From assembly GCA_029224185.1 (NCBI GenBank), contig JANZKI010000034.1, positions 186,001 through 250,000 on the forward strand: DNA of 64,000 bases, given 5' to 3'. Of this stretch, positions 37,119-48,680 are shown piece after piece (position 1 is the first letter of the stretch; each line of letters begins with the position of its first letter). The position numbers and the translations under genes are program-made. The notes below the pieces were generated by a model. That model was not told where the DNA came from, did no database searches, and worked only from the letters and a program-made list of their open reading frames with translations. This DNA is from Karalla daura. Taxonomy: Eukaryota; Chordata; Actinopteri; Chaetodontiformes; Leiognathidae.

Positions 37119-37888
37119 TCACAAGGCGCACGGGTTTATGGCCTGCCCCGCATGAGAGAGCAAAAATGTTCCTACAAAACTGGAAAAAAGAATTTGTCTG
37201 CTGCTTAGGGTGAGGCTGGGAGTAGCGTGAAAAGAGCGAAACGAGAGCTGATTTTTAAGCGATCCCGCATGTCGGCCCTGTGCAAAGAAGAGATTGGACA
37301 TGCCCAATGCTGACGGGGCCCTTTTAAACTCTGGGAGTCTCCCGGGGACTGTGCCATCTGCTGGGGTGCATTGAAGCTGGACGCCTCATCACTTTGTATG
37401 ACCATGTGAGCAGAGGAGACATTGGAGCAGGTACCTGAGCACATGGTTGTCGAGAAATGGTGCTGCTGAAAAACCATACAACCTATCAGCGTGCAACTCG
37501 CGACCAAACACACCACAAGATTCTTCAATTTCTGAAATGAAAATGAAGTTTCAAAGTCAAAGTATGGCAACGTTGCGAATGTTTGTTTGTGGAGTTCTTT
37601 TTTTCCCATTCATTCTTATGGGAAAAAGCCAAAATGGCCAAGTGATAAACATTTGGCTCTATGGAGACTGCGCTTTCACCAATCTGGAATACGAGCTAAC
37701 TGTCACGCCGTAGGGGATAGTTTCCAGAACACCATGACGCGATTTGGTGTGTGTACCATGAAAACTGTGACCAGAGTCGCGAGGAGAAGTGTAACGTTTA
37801 ACATTGATGTCAGCTGTTGGAAATTGAATGGGGGCTTCAGGAGGGAAAAGGCTGCACTGGGCCTACGATGATGCTCGTCGTTTACATT
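37119..37888 (+). repeat. Chimeric monomer: b-like 5' half, c-like 3' half
   Basis: The 5' half has GGGAGTAGCG and CTTTTAAACTCTGGGAG, as in 15530. From CTCCCGGGGACTG onward it is the c type of 34806 (CCATGTGAGC, ATTGGAGC, CGCGACCAAAC, TTTCTGAAATG). The switch is confined to 37335-37343, nine identical bases at the centre of the CTGGGAG-T-CTCCCAG dyad. The chimera fuses two reading frames into a 134-codon minus-strand ORF (37205-37609). That ORF is a consequence of the junction and not evidence of coding. Confidence 0.88.
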
Positions 37889-38659
37889 TCACAAGGCGCA
37901 CGGGTTTATGGCCTGCCCCGCATGAGAGAGCACCATTGTTCCTACAAAACTGGAAAAAAGAATTTGTCTGCTGCTTAGGGTGTGGCTCGGAGCAGCGTGA
38001 AAAGAGTGAAACGAGAGCTGATTTTTAAGCGATCCCGCATGTCGGCCCGGTGCTAAGAAGAGATTGGACATGCCCAATGCTGAGGGGGCCCTTTCCCACT
38101 CTGCGAGTCTCCCAGGGCCTGTGCCATCTGCTGGGGTGCATTGAAGCTGGACGCCTCATCACTTTGTATTACCATGTCAGCAGAGGAGACATTGGAGCAG
38201 GTACCTGAGCACATGGTCGTCGAGAAGAGGTGCTGCTGAAAAACCATACAACCTATTAGCGTGCAACTCGCTACACAAACACACCACAAGATTCTTCAAT
38301 TTTTGAAATGAAAATGAAGTTTCAAAGTCAAAGTATGGCAACGTTGCGAATGTTTGTTTGTGGAGTTCTGTTTTTCCCATTCATTCTTATGGGAAAAAGC
38401 CAAATTGGCCAAGTGATAAACATTTGGCTCTATGGAGACTGCGCTTTCACCTATCTGGAATATGAGCTCACTGTCACGCCGTAGGGGACAGTCTCCAGAA
38501 CGCCCTGACACGACTTGATGTGTGTAGTATGAGAACTGTGGCCACAGTCGCGAGGAGCAGTGTAATGTTTAACATTGATGGCAGTGGTGGGACAATGAAT
38601 GGGGGCTTATGGAAAGAAAAGGCTGCACTGGGCCTACGATGAGGCTCGTCGTTTAAATT
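37889..38659 (+). repeat. d-like monomer with altered start
   Basis: It is preceded by TTTACATTTC (DraI lost) and carries CACCATTG, GGCTCGGAGC, CTAAGAAG, CATTGGAGC, GAGGTGCTGCTG and CCTATTAGCG, with a C-type tail. GAGGTGCTGCTG and CCTATTAGCG are otherwise found only at 39429-40199, 1540 bp downstream. Confidence 0.85.
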
Positions 38660-39428
38660 TCACAAGGCGCACGGGTTTATGGCCTGCCCCGCATGAGAGA
38701 GCAAAAATGTTCCTACAAAACTGGAAAAAAGAATTTGTCTGCTGCTTAGGGTGAGGCTGGGAGCAGCGTGAAAAGAGCGAAACGAGAGCTGATTTTAAGC
38801 GATCCCGCATGTCGCACGGGGCTATGAAGGGATTGGACATGCCCAATGCTGAGGGGGCCCTTTCCCACTCTGCGAGTCTCCCGGGGACTTTGCCATCTGC
38901 TGGGGTGCATTGAAGCTGGACGCCTCATCACTTTCTATGACCACGTGAGCAGAGGAGACATTGGAGCAGGTACCTGAGCACATGGTTGTCGAGAAATGGT
39001 GCTGCTGAAAAACCATACAACCTATCAGCGTGCAACTCGCTACACAAACACACCACAAGATTCTTTAATTTTTGAAATGAAAATGATGTTTCAAAGTCAA
39101 AGTATGGCAACGTTGCGAATGTTTGTTTGTGGAGTTCTGTTTGTCCCATTCATTCTTATGGGAAAAAGCCAAATAGGCCAAGTGATAAACATTTGGCTCT
39201 ATGGAGACTGCGCTTTCACCTATCTGGAATATGAGCTAACTGTCACGCCGTCGGGGACAGTCTCCAGAACGCCCTGACACGATTTGATGTGTGTAGTATG
39301 AGAACTGTGGCCACAGTCGCGAGGAGCAGTGTAATGTTTAACATTGATGGCAGTGGTGGGACAATGAATGGGGGCTTATGGAAAGAAAAGGCTGCACTGG
39401 GCCTACGATGAGGCTCGTCGTTTAAATT
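38660..39428 (+). repeat. 769-bp variant monomer, second CGCACGGGGC block
   Basis: The head is class I (GAGAGCAAAAATG, GCTTAGGGTGAGG), unlike 25553. From GATTTTAAGCG onward it matches 25553 (GTCGCACGGGGCTATG, CTTTCTATGACCACG, AAAATGATG). Private changes are GGGGACTTTGCC, TTCTTTAATTT, TTTGTCCCATTC and CCGTCGGGG (about 39250), the last removing the otherwise constant CCGTAGGGG. Confidence 0.86.
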
Positions 39429-40199
39429 TCACAAGGCGCACGGGTTTATGGCCTGCCCCGCATGAGAGAGCACCAATGTTCCTACAAAACTGGAAAAAAG
39501 AATTTGTCTGCTGCTTCGGGTGTGGCTGGGACCAGCGTGAAAAGAGCGAAACGAGAGCTGATTTTTAAGCGATCCCGCATGTCGGCCCGGTGCTAAGAAG
39601 AGATTGGACATGCCCAATGCTGAGGGGGCCCTTTCCCACTCTGCGAGTCTCCCAGGGCCTGTGCCATCTGCTGGGGTGCATTGAAGCTGTACGCCTCATC
39701 ACTTTGTATTACCATGTCAGCAGAGGAGACATTGGAGCAGGTACCTGAGCACATGGTCGTCGAGAAGAGGTGCTGCTGAAAAACCATACAACCTATTAGC
39801 GTGCAACTCGCTACACAAACACACCACAAGATTCTTCAATTTTTGAAATGAAAATGAAGTTTCAAAGTCAAAGTATGGCAACGTTGCGAATGTTTGTTTG
39901 TGGAGTTCTGTTTTTCCCATTCATTCTTATGGGAAAAAGCCAAATTGGCCAAGTGATAAACATTTGGCTCTATGGAGACAACGCTTTCACCAATCTGGAG
40001 CATGAGCTAACTGTCAAGCCGTAGGGGACAGTCTCCAGAAGGCCCTGACACGATTTGGTGTGTGTAGTATGAGAACTGTGGCCACAGTCGCGAGGAGTAG
40101 TGTAACGTTTAACATTAATGGCAGTGGTGGGACAATGAATGGGGGCTTATGGAGATAAAAGGCTGCACTGGGCCTACGATGAGGCTCGTCGTTTAAATT
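39429..40199 (+). repeat. Mixed monomer sharing marks with 37889
   Basis: It has GAGAGCACCAATG, a private GCTTCGGGTGTGG and GGGACCAGCG, then CTAAGAAG, AGCTGTACGCC, GAGGTGCTGCTG and CCTATTAGCG, and an H-type tail with AGAAGGCCCTG (about 40038) and ATTAATGGCAG. The tail corresponds to 25930-26321 at an offset of 13878. Confidence 0.85.
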
Positions 40200-42249
40200 T
40201 CACAAGGCGCACGGGTTTATGGCCTGCCCCGCATGAGAGAGCACCAATGTTCCTACAAAACTGGAAAAAAGAATTGGTCTGCTGCTCAGGGTGTGGCTGG
40301 GAGCAGCGTGAAAAGAGCGAAACGAGAGCTGATTTTTAAGCGATCCCGCATGTCGGCCCTGTGCAAAGAAGAGATTGGACATGCCCAATGCTGACGGGGC
40401 CCTTTCAAACTCTGGGAGTCTCCCAGGGCCTGTGCCATCTGCTGGGGTGCGTTGAAGCTGGACGCCTCATCACTTTGTATTACCATGTCAGCAGAGGAGA
40501 CAATGGAGCAGGTACCTGAGCACATGGTCGTCGAGAAGAGGTTCTGCTGAAAAACCATACAATCTATCAGCGTGCAACTCGCTACACAAACACACCACAA
40601 GATTCTTCAATTTTTGAAATGAAAATGAAGTTTCAAAGCCAAAGTATGGCAACGTTACGAATGTTTGTTTGTGGAGTTCTGTTTTTCCCATTCATTCTTA
40701 TGGGAAAGAGCCTAATTGGCCAAGTGATAAACATTTGGCTCTATGGAGACTGCGCTTTCACCTATCTGGAATATGAGCTCACTGTCACGCCGTAGGGGAC
40801 AGTCTCCAGAACGCCCTGACACGACTTGATGTGTGTAGTATGAGAACTGTGGCCACAGTCGCGAGGAGCAGTGTAATGTTTAACATTGATGGCAGTGGTG
40901 GGACAATGAATGGGGGCTTATGGAAAGAAAAGGCTGCACTGGGCCTACGATGAGGCTCGTCGTTTAAATTTCACAAGGCGCACGGGTTTATGGCCTGCCC
41001 CGCATGAGAGAGCAAAAATGTTCCTACAAAACTGGAAAAAAGAATTTGTCTGCTGCTCAGGGTGAGGCTGGGAGCAGCGTGAAAAGAGCGAAACGAGAGC
41101 TGATTTTTAAGCGATCCCGCATGTCGGCCCTGTGCAAAGAAGAGATTGGACATGCCCAATGCTGACGGGGCCCTTTCAAACTCTGGGAGTCTCCCAGGGC
41201 CTGTGCCATCTGCTGGGGTGCATTGAAGCTGGACGCCTCATCACTTTGTATTACCATGTCAGCAGAGGAGACAATGGAGCAGGTACCTGAGCACATGGTC
41301 GTCGAGAAGAGGTTCTGCTGAAAAACCATACAATCTATCAGCGTGCAACTCGCTACACAAACACACCACAAGATTCTTCAATTTTTGAAATGAAAATGAA
41401 GTTTCAAAGCCAAAGTATGGCAACGTTACGAATGTTTGTTTGTGGAGTTCTGTTTTTCCCATTCATTCTTATGGGAAAGAGCCAAATTGGCCAGGTGATA
41501 AACATTTGGCTCTATGGAGACAACGCTTTCACCAATCTGGAGCATGAGCTAACTGTCAAGCCGTAGGGGACAGTCTCCAGAATGCCCTGACACGATTTGG
41601 TGTGTGTAGTATGAGAACTGTGGCCACAGTCGCGAGGAGTAGTGTAACGTTTAACATTGATGGCAGTGGTGGGACAATGAATGGGGGCTTATGGAGATAA
41701 AAGGCTGCACTGGGCCTACGATGAGGCTCGTCGTTTAAATTTCACAAGGCGCACGGGTTTATGGCCTGCCCCGCATGAGAGAGCACCAATGTTCCTACAA
41801 AACTGGAAAAAAGAATTTGTCTGCTGCTCAGGGTGTGGCTGGGAGCAGCGTGAAAAGAGCGAAACGAGAGCTGATTTTTAAGCGATCCCGCATGTCGGCC
41901 CTGTGCAAAGAAGAGATTGGACATGCCCAATGCTGACGGGGCCCTTTCAAACTCTGGGAGTCTCCCAGGGCCTGTGCCATCTGCTGGGGTGCATTGAAGC
42001 TGGACGCCTCATCACTTTGTATTACCATGTCAGCAGAGGAGACAATGGAGCAGGTACCTGAGCACATGGTCGTCGAGAAGAGGTTCTGCTGAAAAACCAT
42101 ACAATCTATCAGCGTGCAACTCGCTACACAAACACACCACAAGATTCTTCAATTTTTGAAATGAAAATGAAGTTTCAAAGCCAAAGTATGGCAACGTTAC
42201 GAATGTTTGTTTGTGGAGTTCTGTTTTTCCCATTCATTCTTATGGGAAA
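40200..42249 (+). repeat. Class I monomers with alternating tails (starts 40200, 40971, 41742)
   Basis: 40200 ends in a C-type tail, 40971 in an H-type tail and 41742 in a C-type tail. This begins a 10-kb stretch (40200-50221) without a single class II monomer. Private variants include GGGGTGCGTTGAAG (about 40449), GCTCAGGGTGAGG (about 41056) and GGCCAGGTGATAAAC (about 41494). Confidence 0.86.
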
Positions 42250-44560
42250 GGGCCTAATTGGCCAAGTGATAAACATTTGGCTCTATGGAGACTGCGCTTT
42301 CACCTATCTGGAATATGAGCTCACTGTCACGCCGTAGGGGACAGTCTCCAGAACGCCCTGACACGACCTGATGTGTGTAGTATGAGAACTGTGGCCACAG
42401 TCGCGAGGAGCAGTGTAATGTTTAACATTGATGGCAGTGGTGGGACAATGAATGGGGGCTTATGGAGATAAAAGGCTGCACTGGGCCTACGATGAGGCTC
42501 GTCGTTTACATTTCACAAGGCGCACGGGTTTATGGCCTGCCCTGCATGAGAGAGCACCAATGTTCCTACAAAACTGGAAAAAAGAATTTGTCTGCTGCTC
42601 AGGGTGTGGCTGGGAGCAGCGTGAAAAGAGCGAAACGAGAGCTGATTTTTAAGCGATCCCGCATGTCGGCCCTGTGCAAAGAAGAGATTGGACATGCCCA
42701 ATGCTGACGGGGCCCTTTCAAACTCTGGGAGTCTCCCAGGGCCTGTGCCATCTGCTGGGGTGCATTGAAGCTGGACGCCTCATCACTTTGTATTACCATG
42801 TCAGCAGAGGAGACAATGGAGCAGGTACCTGAGCACATGGTCGTCGAGAAGAGGTTCTGCTGAAAAACCATACAATCTATCAGCGTGCAACTCGCTACAC
42901 AAACACACCACAAGATTCTTCAATTTTTGAAATGAAAATGAAGTTTCAAAGCCAAAGTATGGCAACGTTACGAATGTTTGTTTGTGGAGTTCTGTTTTTC
43001 CCATTCATTCTTATGGGAAAGGGCCTAATTGGCCAAGTGATAAACATTTGGCTCTATGGAGACTGCGCTTTCACCTATCTGGAATATGAGCTCACTGTCA
43101 CGCCGTAGGGGACAGTCTCCAGAACGCCCTGACACGACCTGATGTGTGTAGTATGAGAACTGTGGCCACAGTCGCGAGGAGCAGTGTAATGTTTAACATT
43201 GATGGCAGTGGTGGGACAATGAATGGGGGCTTATGGAGATAAAAGGCTGCACTGGGCCTACGATGAGGCTCGTCGTTTACATTTCACAAGGCGCACGGGT
43301 TTATGGCCTGCCCTGCATGAGAGAGCACCAATGTTCCTACAAAACTGGAAAAAAGAATTTGTCTGCTGCTCAGGGTGTGGCTGGGAGCAGCGTGAAAAGA
43401 GCGAAACGAGAGCTGATTTTTAAGCGATCCCGCATGTCGGCCCTGTGCAAAGAAGAGATTGGACATGCCCAATGCTGACGGGGCCCTTTCAAACTCTGGG
43501 AGTCTCCCAGGGCCTGTGCCATCTGCTGGGGTGCATTGAAGCTGGACGCCTCATCACTTTGTATTACCATGTCAGCAGAGGAGACAATGGAGCAGGTACC
43601 TGAGCACATGGTCGTCGAGAAGAGGTTCTGCTGAAAAACCATACAATCTATCAGCGTGCAACTCGCTACACAAACACACCACAAGATTCTTCAATTTTTG
43701 AAATGAAAATGAAGTTTCAAAGCCAAAGTATGGCAACGTTACGAATGTTTGTTTGTGGAGTTCTGTTTTTCCCATTCATTCTTATGGGAAAGGGCCTAAT
43801 TGGCCAAGTGATAAACATTTGGCTCTATGGAGACTGCGCTTTCACCTATCTGGAATATGAGCTCACTGTCACGCCGTAGGGGACAGTCTCCAGAACGCCC
43901 TGACACGACCTGATGTGTGTAGTATGAGAACTGTGGCCACAGTCGCGAGGAGCAGTGTAATGTTTAACATTGATGGCAGTGGTGGGACAATGAATGGGGG
44001 CTTATGGAGATAAAAGGCTGCACTGGGCCTACGATGAGGCTCGTCGTTTACATTTCACAAGGCGCACGGGTTTATGGCCTGCCCTGCATGAGAGAGCACC
44101 AATGTTCCTACAAAACTGGAAAAAAGAATTTGTCTGCTGCTCAGGGTGTGGCTGGGAGCAGCGTGAAAAGAGCGAAACGAGAGCTGATTTTTAAGCGATC
44201 CCGCATGTCGGCCCTGTGCAAAGAAGAGATTGGACATGCCCAATGCTGACGGGGCCCTTTCAAACTCTGGGAGTCTCCCAGGGCCTGTGCCATCTGCTGG
44301 GGTGCATTGAAGCTGGACGCCTCATCACTTTGTATTACCATGTCAGCAGAGGAGACAATGGAGCAGGTACCTGAGCACATGGTCGTCGAGAAGAGGTTCT
44401 GCTGAAAAACCATACAATCTATCAGCGTGCAACTCGCTACACAAACACACCACAAGATTCTTCAATTTTTGAAATGAAAATGAAGTTTCAAAGCCAAAGT
44501 ATGGCAACGTTACGAATGTTTGTTTGTGGAGTTCTGTTTTTCCCATTCATTCTTATGGGA
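42250..44560 (+). repeat. Local run of about three near-identical 771-bp units
   Basis: Four rare variants recur together at exact 771-bp steps. GGGAAAGGGCC is at about 42245, 43016 and 43787. ACGACCTGATG is at about 42363, 43134 and 43905. GTTTACATTTC is at about 42505, 43276 and 44047. GCCCTGCATGAG is at about 42539, 43310 and 44081. I saw no other differences between the units. The next monomer reverts to GAAAGAGCC at about 44560. This is the clearest single-monomer amplification in the window. Confidence 0.92.
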
Positions 44561-47500
44561 AAGAGCCTAATTGGCCAAGTGATAAACATTTGGCTCTATG
44601 GAGACTGCGCTTTCACCTATCTGGAATATGAGCTCACTGTCACGCCGTAGGGGACAGTCTCCAGAACGCCCTGACACGACTTGATGTGTGTAGTATGAGA
44701 ACTGTGGCCACAGTCGCGAGGAGCAGTGTAATGTTTAACATTGATGGCAGTGGTGGGACAATGAATGGGGGCTTATGGAAAGAAAAGGCTGCACTGGGCC
44801 TACGATGAGGCTCGTCGTTTAAATTTCACAAGGCGCACGGGTTTATGGCCTGCCCCGCATGAGAGAGCAAAAATGTTCCTACAAAACTGGAAAAAAGAAT
44901 TTGTCTGCTGCTCAGGGTGTGGCTGGGAGCAGCGTGAAAAGAGCGAAACGAGAGCTGATTTTTAAGCGATCCCGCATGTCGGCCCTGTGCAAAGAAGAGA
45001 TTGGACATGCCCAATGCTGACGGGGCCCTTTCAAACTCTGGGAGTCTCCCAGGGCCTGTGCCATCTGCTGGGGTGCATTGAAGCTGGACGCCTCATCACT
45101 TTGTATTACCATGTCAGCAGAGGAGACAATGGAGCAGGTACCTGAGCACATGGTCGTCGAGAAGAGGTTCTGCTGAAAAACCATACAATCTATCAGCGTG
45201 CAACTCGCTACACAAACACACCACAAGATTCTTCAATTTTTGAAATGAAAATGAAGTTTCAAAGCCAAAGTATGGCAACGTTACGAATGTTTGTTTGTGG
45301 AGTTCTGTTTTTCCCATTCATTCTTATGGGAAAGAGCCAAATTGGCCAAGTGATAAACATTTGGCTCTATGGAGACAACGCTTTCACCAATCTGGAGCAT
45401 GAGCTAACTGTCAAGCCGTAGGGGACAGTCTCCAGAATGCCCTGACACGATTTGGTGTGTGTAGTATGAGAACTGTGGCCACAGTCGCGAGGAGTAGTGT
45501 AACGTTTAACATTGATGGCAGTGGTGGGACAATGAATGGGGGCTTATGGAGATAAAAGGCTGCACTGGGCCTACGATGAGGCTCGTCGTTTAAATTTCAC
45601 AAGGCGCACGGGTTTATGGCCTGCCCCGCATGAGAGAGCACCAATGTTCCTACAAAACTGGAAAAAAGAATTTGTCTGCTGCTCAGGGTGTGGCTGGGAG
45701 CAGCGTGAAAAGAGCGAAACGAGAGCTGATTTTTAAGCGATCCCGCATGTCGGCCCTGTGCAAAGAAGAGATTGGACATGCCCAATGCTGACGGGGCCCT
45801 TTCAAACTCTGGGAGTCTCCCAGGGCCTGTGCCATCTGCTGGGGTGCATTGAAGCTGGACGCCTCATCACTTTGTATTACCATGTCAGCAGAGGAGACAA
45901 TGGAGCAGGTACCTGAGCACATGGTCGTCGAGAAGAGGTTCTGCTGAAAAACCATACAATCTATCAGCGTGCAACTCGCTACACAAACACACCACAAGAT
46001 TCTTCAATTTTTGCAATGAAAATGAAGTTTCAAAGCCAAAGTATGGCAACGTTACGAATGTTTGTTTGTGGAGTTCTGTTTTTCCCATTCATTCTTATGG
46101 GAAAGAGCCTAATTGGCCAAGTGATCAACATTTGGCTCTATGGAGACTGCGCTTTCACCTATCTGGAATATGAGCTCACTGTCACGCCGTAGGGGACAGT
46201 CTCCAGAACGCCCTGACACGACTTGATGTGTGTAGTATGAGAACTGTGGCCACAGTCGCGAGGAGCAGTGTAATGTTTAACATTGATGGCAGTGGTGGGA
46301 CAATGAATGGGGGCTTATGGAAAGAAAAGGCTGCACTGGGCCTACGATGAGGCTCGTCGTTTAAATTTCACAAGGCGCACGGGTTTATGGCCTGCCCCGC
46401 ATGAGAGAGCAAAAATGTTCCTACAAAACTGGAAAAAAGAATTTGTCTGCTGCTCAGGGTGTGGCTGGGAGCAGCGTGAAAAGAGCGAAACGAGAGCTGA
46501 TTTTTAAGCGATCCCGCATGTCGGCCCTGTGCAAAGAAGAGATTGGACATGCCCAATGCTGACGGGGCCCTTTCAAACTCTGGGAGTCTCCCAGGGCCTG
46601 TGCCATCTGCTGGGGTGCATTGAAGCTGGACGCCTCATCACTTTGTATTACCATGTCAGCAGAGGAGACAATGGAGCAGGTACCTGAGCACATGGTCGTC
46701 GAGAAGAGGTTCTGCTGAAAAACCATACAATCTATCAGCGTGCAACTCGCTACACAAACACACCACAAGATTCTTCAATTTTTGAAATGAAAATGAAGTT
46801 TCAAAGCCAAAGTATGGCAACGTTACGAATGTTTGTTTGTGGAGTTCTGTTTTTCCCATTCATTCTTATGGGAAAGAGCCAAATTGGCCAAGTGATAAAC
46901 ATTTGGCTCTATGGAGACAACGCTTTCACCAATCTGGAGCATGAGCTAACTGTCAAGCCGTAGGGGACAGTCTCCAGAATGCCCTGACACGATTTGGTGT
47001 GTGTAGTATGAGAACTGTGGCCACAGTCGCGAGGAGTAGTGTAACGTTTAACATTGATGGCAGTGGTGGGACAATGAATGGGGGCTTATGGAGATAAAAG
47101 GCTGCACTGGGCCTACGATGAGGCTCGTCGTTTAAATTTCACAAGGCGCACGGGTTTATGGCCTGCCCCGCATGAGAGAGCACCAATGTTCCTACAAAAC
47201 TGGAAAAAATAATTTGTCTGCTGCTCAGGGTGTGGCTGGGAGCAGCGTGAAAAGAGCGAAACGAGAGCTGATTTTTAAGCGATCCCGCATGTCGGCCCTG
47301 TGCAAAGAAGAGATTGGACATGCCCAATGCTGACGGGGCCCTTTCAAACTCTGGGAGTCTCCCAGGGCCTGTGCCATCTGCTGGGGTGCATTGAAGCTGG
47401 ACGCCTCATCACTTTGTATTACCATGTCAGCAGAGGAGACAATGGAGCAGGTACCTGAGCACATGGTCGTCGAGAAGAGGTTCTGCTGAAAAACCATACA

Positions 47501-48680
47501 ATCTATCAGCGTGCAACTCGCTACACAAACACACCACAAGATTCTTCAATTTTTGAAATGAAAATGAAGTTTCAAAGCCAAAGTATGGCAACGTTACGAA
47601 TGTTTGTTTGTGGAGTTCTGTTTTTCCCATTCATTCTTATGGGAAAGAGCCAAATTGGCCAAGTGATAAACATTTGGCTCTATGGAGACAACGCTTTCAC
47701 CAATCTGGAGCATGAGCTAACTGTCAAGCCGTAGGGGACAGTCTCCAGAATGCCCTGACACGAATTGGTGTGTGTAGTATGAGAACTGTGGCCACAGTCG
47801 CGAGGAGTAGTGTAACGTTTAACATTGATGGCAGTGGTGGGACAATGAATGGGGGCTTATGGAGATAAAAGGCTGCACTGGGCCTACGATGAGGCTCGTC
47901 GTTTAAATTTCACAAGGCGCACGGGTTTATGGCCTGCCCCGCATGAGAGAGCACCAATGTTCCTACAAAACTGGAAAAAAGAATTTGTCTGCTGCTCAGG
48001 GTGTGGCTGGGAGCAGCGTGAAAAGAGCGAAACGAGAGCTGATTTTTAAGCGATCCCGCATGTCGGCCCTGTGCAAAGAAGAGATTGGACATGCCCAATG
48101 CTGACGGGGCCCTTTCAAACTCTGGGAGTCTCCCAGGGCCTGTGCCATCTGCTGGGGTGCATTGAAGCTGGACGCCTCATCACTTTGTATTACCATGTCA
48201 GCAGAGGAGACAATGGAGCAGGTACCTGAGCACATGGTCGTCGAGAAGAGGTTCTGCTGAAAAACCATACAATCTATCAGCGTGCAACTCGCTACACAAA
48301 CACACCACAAGATTCTTCAATTTTTGAAATGAAAATGAAGTTTCAAAGCCAAAGTATGGCAACGTTACGAATGTTTGTTTGTGGAGTTCTGTTTTTCCCA
48401 TTCATTCTTATGGGAAAGAGCCAAATTGGCCAAGTGATAAACATTTGGCTCTATGGAGACAACGCTTTCACCAATCTGGAGCATGAGCTAACTGTCAAGC
48501 CGTAGGGGACAGTCTCCAGAATGCCCTGACACGATTTGGTGTGTGTAGTATGAGAACTGTGGCCACAGTCGCGAGGAGTAGTGTAACGTTTAACATTGAT
48601 GGCAGTGGTGGGACAATGAATGGGGGCTTATGGAGATAAAAGGCTGCACTGGGCCTACGATGAGGCTCGTCGTTTAAATT
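44561..48680 (+). repeat. Class I monomers (starts 44826, 45597, 46368, 47139, 47910)
   Basis: 44826-46367 and 46368-47909 look like repeated dimers. A GAGAGCAAAAATG plus GCTCAGGGTGTGG monomer with H tail is followed each time by a GAGAGCACCAATG monomer. The second monomers differ in tail (C at 45597, H at 47139). Private changes are TTTTTGCAATG (about 46012), GTGATCAAC (about 46123) and AAAATAATTTG (about 47208). No class II sequence is present. Confidence 0.85.

Noticed and set aside
42250..44560. Dismissing the identical units as an assembly error
   Set aside because: It cannot be excluded, but identical units are expected of recent amplification in a homogenising satellite. It is kept as a finding with the read-based check stated.
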